Shown here in pieces: positions 37,289 through 47,105 of a DNA stretch of 64,000 nt; position 1 is the stretch's first letter, and each line of letters starts with the position of its first letter. The notes under the pieces were generated by a model. It ran no database searches, had not been told where the DNA came from, and saw nothing but the letters and a program-made list of their open reading frames with translations. Origin of the DNA: Shinella lacus (GTDB taxonomy: Bacteria; Pseudomonadota; Alphaproteobacteria; Rhizobiales; Rhizobiaceae); contig NZ_WHSB02000007.1 of assembly GCF_010994755.1 (NCBI RefSeq), positions 62,001-126,000 of the forward strand, written 5' to 3'. The position numbers and the translations under genes were made by a program.

Positions 37289-38548
37289 ATGAGGCGTGTC
37301 GTTATCACGGGGACCGGCATGGTATCCCCGCTCGGCTGTGGCACTGAAATCAGCTGGACCAGGCTTCTTGAAGGCCGTAGCGGCGCAGCCAGGGTCACCA
37401 CTTTCGAGGTCGATGACCTTCCCGCAAAGATTGCCTGTTCCATCCCGCTGGGTGATGGCACCGATGGCACCTACAATCCTGACCAGTGGATGGAGCAGAA
37501 GGAACGCCGCAAGGTCGATCCCTTCATCGTCTACGCCGTCGCTGCCGCCGACATGGCGCTTGCCGACGCCGGCTGGCATCCCAAGACCAACGAAGACCAG
37601 ATCGCGACCGGCGTGCTCATCGGCTCCGGCATCGGCGGCCTCGAAGGCATCGTCGAGGCCGGCTATACGCTCCGCGACAAGGGTCCGCGCCGCGTCTCGC
37701 CCTTCTTCATTCCCGGCCGCCTGATCAACCTTGCCTCCGGCCAGGTCTCGATCAAGCACAAGCTGCGCGGCCCCAATCATTCCGTCGTCACGGCCTGTTC
37801 GACCGGCGCGCACGCCATCGGCGATGCCAGCCGCCTGATCGCGCTCGGCGACGCCGACGTCATGGTGGCGGGCGGCGCCGAATCGCCGATCTGCCGCATC
37901 GCGCTCGCAGGCTTTGCCGCCTGCAAGGCGCTCTCGACCGAGCGCAACGACGACCCGACCGCAGCCTCGCGGCCCTATGACCGTGACCGCGACGGCTTCG
38001 TCATGGGCGAGGGCGCCGGCGTCGTCATCCTGGAAGAGCTGGAACACGCCAAGGCGCGCGGCGCGAAGATCTATGCGGAAGTCGTCGGCTACGGTCTGTC
38101 CGGCGACGCCTTCCACATCACGGCACCGGCCGAAGACGGCGACGGCGCCTATCGCTGCATGCAGATGGCGTTGAAGCGCGCCGGCATTCCGGCAAGCGAG
38201 CTCGACTACATCAACGCGCACGGCACCTCCACCATGGCCGACACGATCGAGCTCGGCGCCGTCGAGCGCCTGGTCGGCGATTCTGCCCCCCGCGTCTCCA
38301 TGTCGTCCACCAAGTCGGCGATCGGGCATCTGCTCGGTGCCGCCGGTGCGGTCGAGGCGATCTTCACGGCGCTGGCGATCCGCGACAACATCGCGCCGCC
38401 GACGCTGAACCTCGACAATCCCGACGTCGAGACGGCGATCGACCTGGTGCCGCACAAGGCGCGCAAACGCGAGATCAACGTGGCGCTGTCCAACTCGTTC
38501 GGCTTCGGCGGAACGAATGCGTCCATCGTTTTGAAGCGATACGCCTGA
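37289..38548 (+). CDS. fabF: 3-oxoacyl-ACP synthase II
   Basis: 419-residue condensing enzyme that extends acyl-ACP with malonyl-ACP. The catalytic triad fits Cys170 (VVTACSTGAHA), His311 (INAHGTSTMAD) and His347 (AIGHLLGAAG), with Lys342 also conserved. It ends GFGGTNASIVLKRY, as in FabF. It lies 109 bp after acpP with a structured spacer between them. Confidence 0.97.
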   Translation: MRRVVITGTGMVSPLGCGTEISWTRLLEGRSGAARVTTFEVDDLPAKIACSIPLGDGTDGTYNPDQWMEQKERRKVDPFIVYAVAAADMALADAGWHPKTNEDQIATGVLIGSGIGGLEGIVEAGYTLRDKGPRRVSPFFIPGRLINLASGQVSIKHKLRGPNHSVVTACSTGAHAIGDASRLIALGDADVMVAGGAESPICRIALAGFAACKALSTERNDDPTAASRPYDRDRDGFVMGEGAGVVILEELEHAKARGAKIYAEVVGYGLSGDAFHITAPAEDGDGAYRCMQMALKRAGIPASELDYINAHGTSTMADTIELGAVERLVGDSAPRVSMSSTKSAIGHLLGAAGAVEAIFTALAIRDNIAPPTLNLDNPDVETAIDLVPHKARKREINVALSNSFGFGGTNASIVLKRYA

Positions 38549-38667
38549 TTCCGGGGATAAAAACCCGGCACGCCACACACCCGAATGCGAAGAGCGGGGT
38601 CGATCCTGCTTTTGCCGTATTGCTCTGTTGGAAGACGTCGAGCAATGCCCGAACATGAGGACAGTCC

Positions 38668-39849
38668 GTGAGCGACACGAACGATTCCGGCGAGACGCAG
38701 TTTGGCCGCGGCGAGGCATCCGGCCAGCCGCGCATCATTCCCAAGTCCGCCAGCGAGGCCCTTCGGCCGGAACAGGTGCCGCAGCCGCCGAGCCGAAAGC
38801 GCTCGCGCAAGGCCCGCAGCCAGATCGTCATCTTCCTGAATTTTGTCATGACCGTGGTCGTCTTCGCCTCGATCATCGGCATCGGCGTGTTCTATTACGG
38901 CGTGAAGAGCTACGAGGAACCGGGTCCGCTCACCGCCAACACGAACTTCATCGTGCGCGCCGGCGCCGGCACGAACGAGATCGCGGCCAATCTCGAACGC
39001 AACAATGTCATCAGCGACAGCCGCGTCTTCCGCGTGCTTTCGCGCGTCTATCTCGACGGTGACACGCTGAAGGCCGGCGAATACGAGATCAAGGCCGGCG
39101 CCACGATGCGCGAGATCGTCGAACTCCTGAAATCCGGCAAGTCGATCCTCTATTCCGTCTCCGTGCCGGAGGGGCTTACGGTCAAGCAGGTGTTCAAGCG
39201 CTTGACCGACGATCCGGTGCTCGAAGGCGATCTGCCGGCCGAGCTTCCGGCCGAAGGCTCGCTGATGCCCGATACCTACAAGTTCTCGCGCGGCACCAAG
39301 CGTGCCGATATCCTGCATCAGATGCAGGACGCGCAGAAGGCGCTGATCGACCAGATCTGGGAGCGCCGCGACGACGACCTGCCGGTCGCCACGCGCGAGG
39401 AATTCGTGACACTCGCCTCGATCGTCGAGAAGGAGACGGGCAGGGCCGACGAGCGCCCGCGCGTCGCCTCGGTCTTCCTGAACCGGCTGGAGAAGGGCAT
39501 GCGCCTGCAATCCGACCCGACGATCATCTACGGCATCTTCGGCGGCGACGGTAAGCCGGCGGACCGCCCGATCTTCCAGTCGGATCTCGAAAAGCAGACG
39601 CCGTTCAACACCTACATCATCAAGGGCCTGCCGCCGACGCCGATCGCCAATCCCGGCCGCGCGGCGCTCGAAGCCGTGGCAAACCCGTCGCGCACCCCGG
39701 ACCTCTACTTTGTCGCAGACGGCACCGGCGGGCACGTCTTTGCCGAGACGCTCGACGAGCACAACCAGAACGTCCGCCGCTGGCGCAAGCTGGAAGCGGA
39801 GAAGGCGGCAGAGGCTGCGAAAGAGGCGGAAGCGGCCGGCTCCCAGTAA
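38668..39849 (+). CDS. mltG: Endolytic murein transglycosylase
   Basis: 393-residue inner-membrane enzyme that cuts nascent glycan strands. The cytoplasmic N-terminal tail is about 50 residues, the single helix lies at about 52-76 (IVIFLNFVMTVVVFASIIGIG), then a LysM-like subdomain and the YceG catalytic domain. The catalytic Glu is that in LASIVEKETG, and LQSDPTIIYG and FNTYIIKGLPPTPI are family motifs. It starts at GTG 38668 behind GAGGA. An Ala/Glu-rich tail closes it. It follows fabF by about 120 bp. Confidence 0.94.
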   Translation: MSDTNDSGETQFGRGEASGQPRIIPKSASEALRPEQVPQPPSRKRSRKARSQIVIFLNFVMTVVVFASIIGIGVFYYGVKSYEEPGPLTANTNFIVRAGAGTNEIAANLERNNVISDSRVFRVLSRVYLDGDTLKAGEYEIKAGATMREIVELLKSGKSILYSVSVPEGLTVKQVFKRLTDDPVLEGDLPAELPAEGSLMPDTYKFSRGTKRADILHQMQDAQKALIDQIWERRDDDLPVATREEFVTLASIVEKETGRADERPRVASVFLNRLEKGMRLQSDPTIIYGIFGGDGKPADRPIFQSDLEKQTPFNTYIIKGLPPTPIANPGRAALEAVANPSRTPDLYFVADGTGGHVFAETLDEHNQNVRRWRKLEAEKAAEAAKEAEAAGSQ

Positions 39850-40029
39850 AAGGAGGCCGGTGGGCGACCGGGCGCTGCCTTTGATGTGGATCGCCACGCG
39901 ATCCGCCGGCTTGGCCGTTTCCAACCCCGGCAAACTGCTTCACTTTGAGCGCGTGATTCCGTGCGAGGCCCCTCGCGCGGTTTCGGCGCAGCTGTTGGCG
40001 AACCCCGGCGGGCGCCAGGGGAGGACGAC

Positions 40030-40917
40030 ATGACATTGCAATCGATGACCGGCTTTGCGCGGGTCGAGGGAACCAGCGGGCGCACCCGCTGGGCGTGGGA
40101 GCTGCGCTCGGTCAACGGCAAGGGCCTCGACCTCCGGCTCCGCATACCACCCGGTTTCGAGGCCATGGAGGCCGATGTGCGGCGCGTGGCCGGCGAGGCG
40201 TTTTCGCGCGGCAATCTCCAGATCGGCCTTGCCGTCAGCGTCAGCGAGCCGCAGATCGAGGCGGTGGTGAACCAGGGCGCGCTCTCCGCCGTGCTGGCGC
40301 TGCGCGACCAGCTTGCCGGCATCGTCGATCCCGCCCCCCTCAAGCTCGACACGCTGCTGGCGGTGCGCGGCATCGTCGATTTCCGCGAGGCCGAGGAGAG
40401 CGAGACGGAGCGCATGGCGCGCGACGGCGATATCCGCGCGGGCTTTGCCGAGGCGATCCGCTGTCTTGCCGACATGCGCGCGAGCGAGGGCACGGCGCTT
40501 GCCGGCGTGCTGCTCGGCCAGGTCGCCCGCATCGAGGCGCTGACCGCCGTGGTGGAGGCCGATCCGTCGCGCAGCGTCGCGGCGATTGCCGAGCGGCTTT
40601 CGGGGCAGGTGGCGCTGCTCATGCAGGGCACGACGGCGCTCGATCGCGACCGGCTGCACCAGGAGGCCGCCCTTATCGCCACCAAGGCGGATTTGCGCGA
40701 GGAGATCGACCGGTTGAAGGCGCATGTCGCGGCCGCGCGCGAACTTCTGGCGCAGGGCGGGCCGGTCGGCCGCAAGCTCGATTTTCTCGCACAGGAATTT
40801 AACCGGGAATCGAATACGATCTGTTCCAAGTCGAACGCCGCTGCTGTAACGGCTGCAGGTATCGAGCTGAAGGTCGTCATCGATCAGTTCAGGGAACAGG
40901 TCCAGAATCTGGAGTAG
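40030..40917 (+). CDS. yicC: YicC-family endoribonuclease-like protein
   Basis: 295-residue YicC/YloC family protein beginning MTLQSMTGFARVEG. It ends with the DUF1732 segment LDFLAQEFNRESNTICSKS and VVIDQFREQVQNLE. In other bacteria family members are stress-related and degrade specific RNAs. GAGGACGAC precedes ATG 40030; the upstream extension is rejected. It lies 3 bp before gmk, its usual partner, so the two are cotranscribed. Confidence 0.93.
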   Translation: MTLQSMTGFARVEGTSGRTRWAWELRSVNGKGLDLRLRIPPGFEAMEADVRRVAGEAFSRGNLQIGLAVSVSEPQIEAVVNQGALSAVLALRDQLAGIVDPAPLKLDTLLAVRGIVDFREAEESETERMARDGDIRAGFAEAIRCLADMRASEGTALAGVLLGQVARIEALTAVVEADPSRSVAAIAERLSGQVALLMQGTTALDRDRLHQEAALIATKADLREEIDRLKAHVAAARELLAQGGPVGRKLDFLAQEFNRESNTICSKSNAAAVTAAGIELKVVIDQFREQVQNLE

Positions 40918-40920
40918 GCC

Positions 40921-41580
40921 ATGGCCGAGCCGTCGAAACATATCCAAATCGAACGCCGCGGGCTCATGCTCGTCATCTCCTCGCCATCGGGCGCCGGCAA
41001 GTCGACAATCGCGCGCAACCTGCTGGAGGCCGATCCGGGTCTCAGCCTGTCGGTCAGCGTCACCACGCGCCAGCGCCGCGCGAGCGAAATCGCCGGCCGG
41101 CACTATCATTTCATCAACCACAAGGAATTTGAACGCCTGCGCGACAGCGATGCGCTGCTCGAATGGGCCGAGGTGCACGGCAATTTCTACGGCACGCCGC
41201 GCGAGCCGGTGGAAGAGGCGATGTCCGTCGGCCGCGACATGCTGTTCGACATCGACTGGCAAGGCGCCCAGCAGCTCCAGGAAAAGATGCCGGCCGACGT
41301 CGTCTCGATCTTCATCCTGCCGCCCTCGATGACCGAGCTGCAATCGCGTCTGCATCGCCGCGCCGAGGATACCGAAGAGGTCATCCAGACGCGGCTTGCC
41401 AATTCCTGCGCGGAAATCGAGCACTGGCGCGAATACGATTACGTCATCCTCAACGACGACCTCTCCGTCGCCTTCGACGCGGTGCAGAGCATCGTGAAGG
41501 CCGAACGCCTGCGCCGCGACCGACGGCATGGGCTGTTCGAGTTCGTGACGAAGCTGGTGACGGAGAAGCCGGTTCTTTAG
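40921..41580 (+). CDS. gmk: Guanylate kinase
   Basis: 219-residue enzyme phosphorylating GMP to GDP. The P-loop SPSGAGKST is at 21-29, followed by [10 protein letters not shown] and [13 protein letters not shown] for GMP binding. VHGNFYGTP and [12 protein letters not shown] are conserved. It starts 3 bp after yicC. A RIME-like element lies immediately downstream and may serve as its 3' end. Confidence 0.98.
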   Translation: MAEPSKHIQIERRGLMLVISSPSGAGKSTIARNLLEADPGLSLSVSVTTRQRRASEIAGRHYHFINHKEFERLRDSDALLEWAEVHGNFYGTPREPVEEAMSVGRDMLFDIDWQGAQQLQEKMPADVVSIFILPPSMTELQSRLHRRAEDTEEVIQTRLANSCAEIEHWREYDYVILNDDLSVAFDAVQSIVKAERLRRDRRHGLFEFVTKLVTEKPVL

Positions 41581-41604
41581 GCGGTAGCAAAGCCGGCGGA
41601 GCGA

Positions 41605-41761
41605 TACCCCCCTCTGCCCTGCCGGGCATCTCCCCCTCAAGGGGGGAGATCGGCAAGAGGCGAAAATCTTGCACAATCAGCAACGCTGGAGATAGGCGAA
41701 ACGGTGCCCCATCCAATCTCCCCCCTTGAGGGGGAGATGCCCGGCAGGGCAGAGGGGGGTA
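41605..41761. repeat. RIME-like inverted-repeat intergenic element, copy 2
   Basis: A 157-bp element with ends TACCCCCCTCTGCCC and GGGCAGAGGGGGGTA, joined to CCGGGCATCTCCCCC and GGGGGAGATGCCCGG arms. The core shares long identity with 18677-18834, for example GATCGGCAAGAGGC and CCCCATCCAATCTCCCCC, in the same orientation. It lies between the converging gmk and ksgA genes. It is non-coding. Confidence 0.82.
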
Positions 41762-41774
41762 GCTACGAGCGACC

Positions 41775-42605
41775 TCAGAGCGCGTTCGCCAGCCGCACGA
41801 ATTCTTCCACGCTCAACGTCTCCGCCCGCCGCTGCGGGTCGATCTCCGCGCGGGCCAGCAGCGCCTCGCCGCCGAGCGATTTGACGCTCTGGCGCAGCAT
41901 CTTGCGGCGTTGGCCGAAGGCGGCGTGGGTGACGCGCTCCAGCTTCGCGACGTCGCAGGGCAGCGGGTTGGCGATGGGCTCCAGATGCACGACGGTGGAG
42001 GTCACCTTCGGCGGGGGCGTGAAGGCCTGGGGTGGCACGTCGAAGGCCATGCGGGCGCCGGTGCGCCAGCCGCAAAGCACGCCGAGCCGGCCGTAATGGT
42101 CGTCGTTTTCATCCGCCACGATGCGCAGGCCCACTTCGCGCTGGAACATCAGCGTCAGCGAATCCCAGAACGGCGGCCAGGCCTTCGGCAGGAGCCAGTT
42201 GACGAGCAGTTGCGTGCCGACATTGTAGGGCAGGTTTGCGATGATGCGCACCGGCTCGCCGGGCGCCAGCGCCTCGAAATCGGTCTTCAGCGCGTCGCCT
42301 TCGATGACCGTCAGACGGCCCGGATAATGATCGGATACTTCCGCAAGCGCCGGCAGGCAGCGCGCGTCGCGCTCGATGGCGATCACGCGCCTGGCGCCGA
42401 GCGCGAGGATGGCGCGCGTCAGGCCGCCCGGTCCCGGGCCGACCTCGATAACCGTGTGGTCCTCGATGGGGCCGGCGGTGCGGGCGATCTTCTGGGTCAG
42501 GTTGAGGTCGAGCAGGAAATTCTGGCCGAGCGCCTTCTTCGCGTCGAGCCCATGGCGCTGGATGACGTCGCGCAGCGGCGGCAGTCCGTCTAGTGCCGCC
42601 ATCAC
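41775..42605 (-). CDS. rsmA: 16S rRNA dimethyladenosine transferase
   Basis: 276-residue KsgA/RsmA, which dimethylates two adjacent adenosines in the 3' helix of 16S rRNA. The N-terminal [17 protein letters not shown]-binding [14 protein letters not shown] and catalytic [11 protein letters not shown] are intact. Its ATG overlaps the pdxA stop (ATGA), as in many proteobacteria. It is the last gene of the lptF-lptG-lptD-surA-pdxA-ksgA run. Confidence 0.97.
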   Translation of the reverse strand: MMAALDGLPPLRDVIQRHGLDAKKALGQNFLLDLNLTQKIARTAGPIEDHTVIEVGPGPGGLTRAILALGARRVIAIERDARCLPALAEVSDHYPGRLTVIEGDALKTDFEALAPGEPVRIIANLPYNVGTQLLVNWLLPKAWPPFWDSLTLMFQREVGLRIVADENDDHYGRLGVLCGWRTGARMAFDVPPQAFTPPPKVTSTVVHLEPIANPLPCDVAKLERVTHAAFGQRRKMLRQSVKSLGGEALLARAEIDPQRRAETLSVEEFVRLANAL

Positions 42606-43624
42606 GCGGTCCTTTCGTGCATGGCGAGGTCGTAGGCGAGCCGCAGCGCCGCCAGCAGGCTGTCCGGCCTGGCGATGCCCTTGCCGGCGATGGCGAAGGC
42701 GGTGCCATGATCCGGCGAGGTGCGGATGAAGGGCAGGCCGAGCGTCGCATTGACGGAATCGTCGAAGCCGAGCGCCTTGGCGGGGATGAGCGCCTGGTCG
42801 TGATACATGCAGAGCGCCACGTCATAGGTGGCCCGCGCGGCATCGTGGAACATCGTATCGGCGGGCAGTGGCCCGACGGCGTCGATGCCGGCGGCCTTCA
42901 GCCGCTCCACGGCCGGGCGCACGATCGCGTCGTCCTCCAGGCCGAGCGCCCCGCCTTCGCCCGCATGCGGGTTGAGGCCGGCAATGGCAAGGCGCGGGCG
43001 CGCAATACCGAAGCGCTGGCGCAGATCCCGTTCGGTGATGACGGCGGTCTCGACGATCAGCTCCTCCGTCAGCGCCGCGGGAACATCCTTCAGCGGGATG
43101 TGGATCGTCACGGGCACGCTGCGCAGCTTCGGTCCGGCAAGCAGCATGACGGGCAGGGCGGGCTTGCCGGTGGCTTTGGCCGCGATGTCGGCGAGGAATT
43201 CCGTATGGCCGGGGAAACCGAAGCCGGCATCGTAGAGCACGGCCTTGGCGATCGGGTTCGTCACGACGGCCGATGTGCGCCCGGCAAATGTGAGCGCGAC
43301 CGCCGTCTCGATCGCGCCGGTGATGGCGGCGGCATTCTGTGAGCTGGGCGCACCGGGCGCGACGGCGGCGGCGCAGTCACAGGCAAGAACCGGAAGGGCA
43401 TCGGGGAAGAGGGCGGCTGCCGTCTCCGGCTCCGCCGCAGCAATAGCGACGTCGAGGCCGAGCAAGGCGGCGCGCTCGCACAGAACGCGGGCATCGCCGA
43501 TGAACAGGAAGGGCGGCAGGGAAAGCGTCTTGCGGGCCGACCACAGCGCGAGCGTGATATCCGGCCCGATCCCCGCCGGATCGCCCATGGTGAGCGCCAG
43601 CGGAGGAATGTTCGTCGTCGTCAT
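42602..43624 (-). CDS. pdxA: 4-hydroxythreonine-4-phosphate dehydrogenase
   Basis: 340-residue NAD-dependent enzyme of the DXP-dependent pyridoxal phosphate pathway. [12 protein letters not shown] near the N-terminus, metal-binding His in [18 protein letters not shown] and [10 protein letters not shown] are all present. It overlaps ksgA by four bases and follows the SurA-like gene by 59 bp. Confidence 0.96.
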   Translation of the reverse strand: MTTTNIPPLALTMGDPAGIGPDITLALWSARKTLSLPPFLFIGDARVLCERAALLGLDVAIAAAEPETAAALFPDALPVLACDCAAAVAPGAPSSQNAAAITGAIETAVALTFAGRTSAVVTNPIAKAVLYDAGFGFPGHTEFLADIAAKATGKPALPVMLLAGPKLRSVPVTIHIPLKDVPAALTEELIVETAVITERDLRQRFGIARPRLAIAGLNPHAGEGGALGLEDDAIVRPAVERLKAAGIDAVGPLPADTMFHDAARATYDVALCMYHDQALIPAKALGFDDSVNATLGLPFIRTSPDHGTAFAIAGKGIARPDSLLAALRLAYDLAMHERTA

Positions 43625-43683
43625 GGGACCTGCCGTCAGCGGGTTGGAGAGAGCGGACCGGCCGGAAGCTTACGGCCGAGACA

Positions 43684-44622
43684 TCAGCGTTCGGTGATCG
43701 TCGCCTTCTTGCGCAGTTCGGCGAGGTACTTCTTGCTGTTCTCGTCGTTCTCGTTGCCGTTCGACTTGGCGAGGTCTTCCGCGCGGAACACCATTTCGGC
43801 GGCCACGTCGTCGTTGACTTCACGCTTCTTGCAGATCGCGAGATATTCCACGCCGCGTTCGGTGACGCGCGTGCCGGTCGTCAGGCCGTCGGCCTTCTCG
43901 ATGAGCGGTTTCCAGTCTTCCGGCATTTCCGGCGCGAGCACGCGGCCGAGGTCGCGGATCGAGACATCGAGCATCGTGGCGGCGAAAACCTTGGCCTGGT
44001 CGCAGCCCGGGAATTTCGAGCGCGAGGCTTCCGCTTCCGCCTTGCGCTTGCCGAGAATGGCGTTGCGGCGCTTTTCCGGCACGACGAAGATGACCTGCTT
44101 GAGGAAATATTCCGTCGTCACCGGCTTCTTGCCACCGTTTGCCTGCATGCGCTCGACGAGCGTCTTGCCGGTGGCGGTGCCGCTGTAACGGGCGTTGACC
44201 ACGCGCGGCCAGCTCATCTGCACGGCGATATATTGCTTGAAGTGTTCGACGCCGACGCCGGCGCGGTCGAGGACCTGGCCAAGCTGCTGGGTCGTCATCT
44301 TGTTCGAAGAGGCAAAACGCGCATAGGCGGCTTCGACGTCGGAGCTGCTGACGGAGTTGCGCACGCGCAGGATTTCCGTGCGCTTCAGCGCGTCCTCGAT
44401 CATCTGCTCGCGGGCCATGGCGCGCAGGTTGCCCTTGGCGCGCTGCAGCCTGAGGAAGGCGGCGCGGCGCTCGATCTCGCCGGATGTCACCGGCATGTTG
44501 TTGACGACAGCCACGACGGAGCTTGCCGCCTGAACGGTGCCGACCGGGGCCGCGATCGTCACGGCGGCGGCAAGTGCCACGCCCATCATCATGGAGCGCA
44601 CCAGAGATTGTCTGCCCATCAT
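43684..44622 (-). CDS. SurA N-terminal-domain periplasmic chaperone-like protein
   Basis: 312 residues with a Sec signal ([19 protein letters not shown]). The SurA N-domain begins VVAVVNNMPVTSGEIERRAAFL and includes QMIEDALKRTEI. I see no parvulin PPIase domain, unlike enterobacterial SurA of about 430 residues. It is likely an outer-membrane-protein chaperone without isomerase activity. Its place directly downstream of lptD is the conserved SurA position. Start is ATG 44622 or the adjacent ATG at 44619. Confidence 0.85.
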   Translation of the reverse strand: MMGRQSLVRSMMMGVALAAAVTIAAPVGTVQAASSVVAVVNNMPVTSGEIERRAAFLRLQRAKGNLRAMAREQMIEDALKRTEILRVRNSVSSSDVEAAYARFASSNKMTTQQLGQVLDRAGVGVEHFKQYIAVQMSWPRVVNARYSGTATGKTLVERMQANGGKKPVTTEYFLKQVIFVVPEKRRNAILGKRKAEAEASRSKFPGCDQAKVFAATMLDVSIRDLGRVLAPEMPEDWKPLIEKADGLTTGTRVTERGVEYLAICKKREVNDDVAAEMVFRAEDLAKSNGNENDENSKKYLAELRKKATITER

Positions 44623-44768
44623 GCCAGTCCCTTTCCCAAACCCATTGCCGCGTCCACCGGTTTCATCCGTGCGGGCGCGCCTCCCATGCGGAAGGCGTTC
44701 ACCAGCGGGCGCTCTCCCGGATGTGCATAATACATGCGGCCAAACGATGACAAGAGCGGCCGCGCGGC

Positions 44769-47105
44769 CTATTCGAAGCCCGTCAGCGTCGTATCGCCGA
44801 CATTGATGTCGCCGAGCGTGCGGAACATCAGCCGCGCACCGATCGACCAGTCGTTCGCCGTCGTGCCGGACTTGTCGCGCGTCTGCTCGTAGACGACCGA
44901 GAAGACCGTGTCGCGATCGTCGTAGGAGAAGCCGAAGCCGTTGCGCGACAGGCTCTGGCGGTTGATGTCGTAGGTCAGCGACCCGAACACCGACCAGTAG
45001 TTCTCGAACTTAAACGCCGCGGCGCTCTGGATTTCGCTGGCATTCTCCGCCAGGCCGTAAAGCGGCTGCGCGGCGATGCGCGTATAGGTAACCTCGGTCT
45101 CGAAGCGGGCGCCATCGAAGCGCACCGACGTGTCCGAGCGGCGCAGCGACAGGTCGTTCTTGTCGAGGCGGGCGCTGTGGGCGACCGAAAGGCCGTTCGG
45201 CAGGTCGAAGCCGGCCATGCCGACATAGTCCGACGTATCCCGTTCGAGGCCGGAATTGGCACCGGCATTCACGAGGTCCGGCGTCGCGAAGGAATTGACG
45301 CCGCCGAGATGGAACGACTGGCCGACGATCGAGCGCAGGCGCACGCCATTGTCGAAGGTGCCGGTGTAACGCAGGCCGATATTGGCGCGCGAGCCGCCCT
45401 CGATGCGGTCGAAGCCGGAGAACTTGTCGCGCTCGAAGAGGTTCGTCGCGTCGAAGACGAAGCTCTGCGCGTCTTCGTTCGGCAGCCCGCCCGGATAGTC
45501 TTCGTCCGGGCGCAGGTAGATCTGCGCGATCGGCTCGAAGAGGTGGGTGCTGGTGTCGGTCGTCGCCAGGATCGGGTAGCGCGCCTCGAGGCCGGCGGTC
45601 AGCATCGAGCGGGTCGCGCTGCTGTCGTCCTCGTAGATGCCGGCATAGGCGAGGCCGGGGTCGTTCATGTCGAGGCGGTGGATATCGCCGCGGGCCGCGA
45701 GCAGGGGCGTCAGCACGAGGCCGCCCGGTACGACGAACTGGCGCTTCCATTCGAGTTCGCTGGTCAGCCGCGTCGTGCCGCCGGCAAGCCCGCGGAAGCG
45801 TTCATTGCCGCGAACGCTGTATCGGTCGGAGAGGTCGCGCTCGATATTGGTGATGTTCGTCGTGATCGACAGCTCGCCGCCGAGGACCGGCTGCGGCGCG
45901 ATATATTCGTAGTCGAGCGTCTGGGCGATCGCCTGCTTGCGCTCCAGCCGGTCCTGCGGATCGGCATCCTGCACGTCGAAATAGAACGAGCGCAGGTCGA
46001 AGATGTTGCGGCGTCCGAGACCGGTCAGATAGACCTGATTGGTATGAATGCGGTCGCTCAGGCCGTCCAGGTCATAGGTGCGCGAAAAGTTGTTGTCGCT
46101 CTGCACCATGACATCCCAGCCGAAGGCCCAGCGGGGATTGATCTTGAAGCGGCCCTCGGAGGCGACCATGCCGCGGAAATCGTCGCGCCGGTCGCTCGTG
46201 CCTGCGGAAAACACGCCCGGGTTCCACTGGTCGATGCCGGCGGCGCGCAGCGTGATCTGGCCGTTGTGGAAGCGCTTGCGGAACTCCGCCTCGACGAGGA
46301 AACCCTGACGGGTCAAGACGCTCGGCGAGATCGTCGCGTCCATGTCCGGCGCGATCGCGAAATAATAGGGTGTCGTGATGCCGAGGCCGAGCTTCTGCTC
46401 GTAGCTGAACTGCGGGAACAGGAAGCCGCTCTTGCGCTTCACCGTATGGTCCGGCACTTCCAGCACGGGAATATAGGCAATCGGCCGGCCGAACATCTCG
46501 AAGCGCGCGCGCTCAAGCCGGATCGTCTTGGTGCGGCCGTTCTGCACGACGCGCTCGGCCTTGATCTGCCAGAGCGAGCGGTGCGTCGGGTCCGTGGCGC
46601 AGGGCGTGCAGGCGGTATAGACGGCGTGGTTGAGGATCATTTCCTCGCCGTTGACGCGCTCGCCGCTGGTCGCCGCCAGCTTGGTGAGATCGGTGGTCTC
46701 GATGCGCAGCGCATTGACGAAACCGTTGGCGAAATCGTCCGACAGGTCCATCTGCTCGCCGTAGACGCGGTTGCCCGTCGGCTCGATGAGTTCGATGTTG
46801 CCGAAGGCGGTCAGCCGGCCGGTCTTCTGGTTGTATTCGACCTGGCGCGCGACGAGCTTGTAGCCGCCGTAGTTGATCTGCACCGCGCCGCGGGCGATCA
46901 CCTTTTCGGAGTCATTGTTATAGACGAGCTCGTTCGCCGCCAAAAGCAGCTTGGCGTCGTCCGGGATATTCGGTTCCATCGACTGGATGTCGGGTGCCTG
47001 CGCCCGGGCGGGGAGCGCGAAGGCGGGCACGATGGCGCACATGGCCGCACCTGCAAGCAGGGCGGCTCTCAACCACCTATTCGTTTTGCGGTCGCCTGCC
47101 GCCAC
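44769..47105 (-). CDS. lptD: LPS-assembly protein LptD
   Basis: 778-residue outer-membrane beta-barrel that inserts lipopolysaccharide in the outer leaflet. It has an N-terminal signal (ALLAGAAMCAIVPAFALPARAQ), an OstA/LptA-like jellyroll at about 55-170 (KVIARGAVQINYGG; GRLTAFGNIELIEP) and then the barrel. The cysteine pair in YTACTPCATDP is visible, and IGARLMFRTLGDI lies close to the C-terminus. GTG 47105 overlaps the lptG stop by one base (TAGTG), so coupling is likely. Confidence 0.95.
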   Translation of the reverse strand: MAAGDRKTNRWLRAALLAGAAMCAIVPAFALPARAQAPDIQSMEPNIPDDAKLLLAANELVYNNDSEKVIARGAVQINYGGYKLVARQVEYNQKTGRLTAFGNIELIEPTGNRVYGEQMDLSDDFANGFVNALRIETTDLTKLAATSGERVNGEEMILNHAVYTACTPCATDPTHRSLWQIKAERVVQNGRTKTIRLERARFEMFGRPIAYIPVLEVPDHTVKRKSGFLFPQFSYEQKLGLGITTPYYFAIAPDMDATISPSVLTRQGFLVEAEFRKRFHNGQITLRAAGIDQWNPGVFSAGTSDRRDDFRGMVASEGRFKINPRWAFGWDVMVQSDNNFSRTYDLDGLSDRIHTNQVYLTGLGRRNIFDLRSFYFDVQDADPQDRLERKQAIAQTLDYEYIAPQPVLGGELSITTNITNIERDLSDRYSVRGNERFRGLAGGTTRLTSELEWKRQFVVPGGLVLTPLLAARGDIHRLDMNDPGLAYAGIYEDDSSATRSMLTAGLEARYPILATTDTSTHLFEPIAQIYLRPDEDYPGGLPNEDAQSFVFDATNLFERDKFSGFDRIEGGSRANIGLRYTGTFDNGVRLRSIVGQSFHLGGVNSFATPDLVNAGANSGLERDTSDYVGMAGFDLPNGLSVAHSARLDKNDLSLRRSDTSVRFDGARFETEVTYTRIAAQPLYGLAENASEIQSAAAFKFENYWSVFGSLTYDINRQSLSRNGFGFSYDDRDTVFSVVYEQTRDKSGTTANDWSIGARLMFRTLGDINVGDTTLTGFE

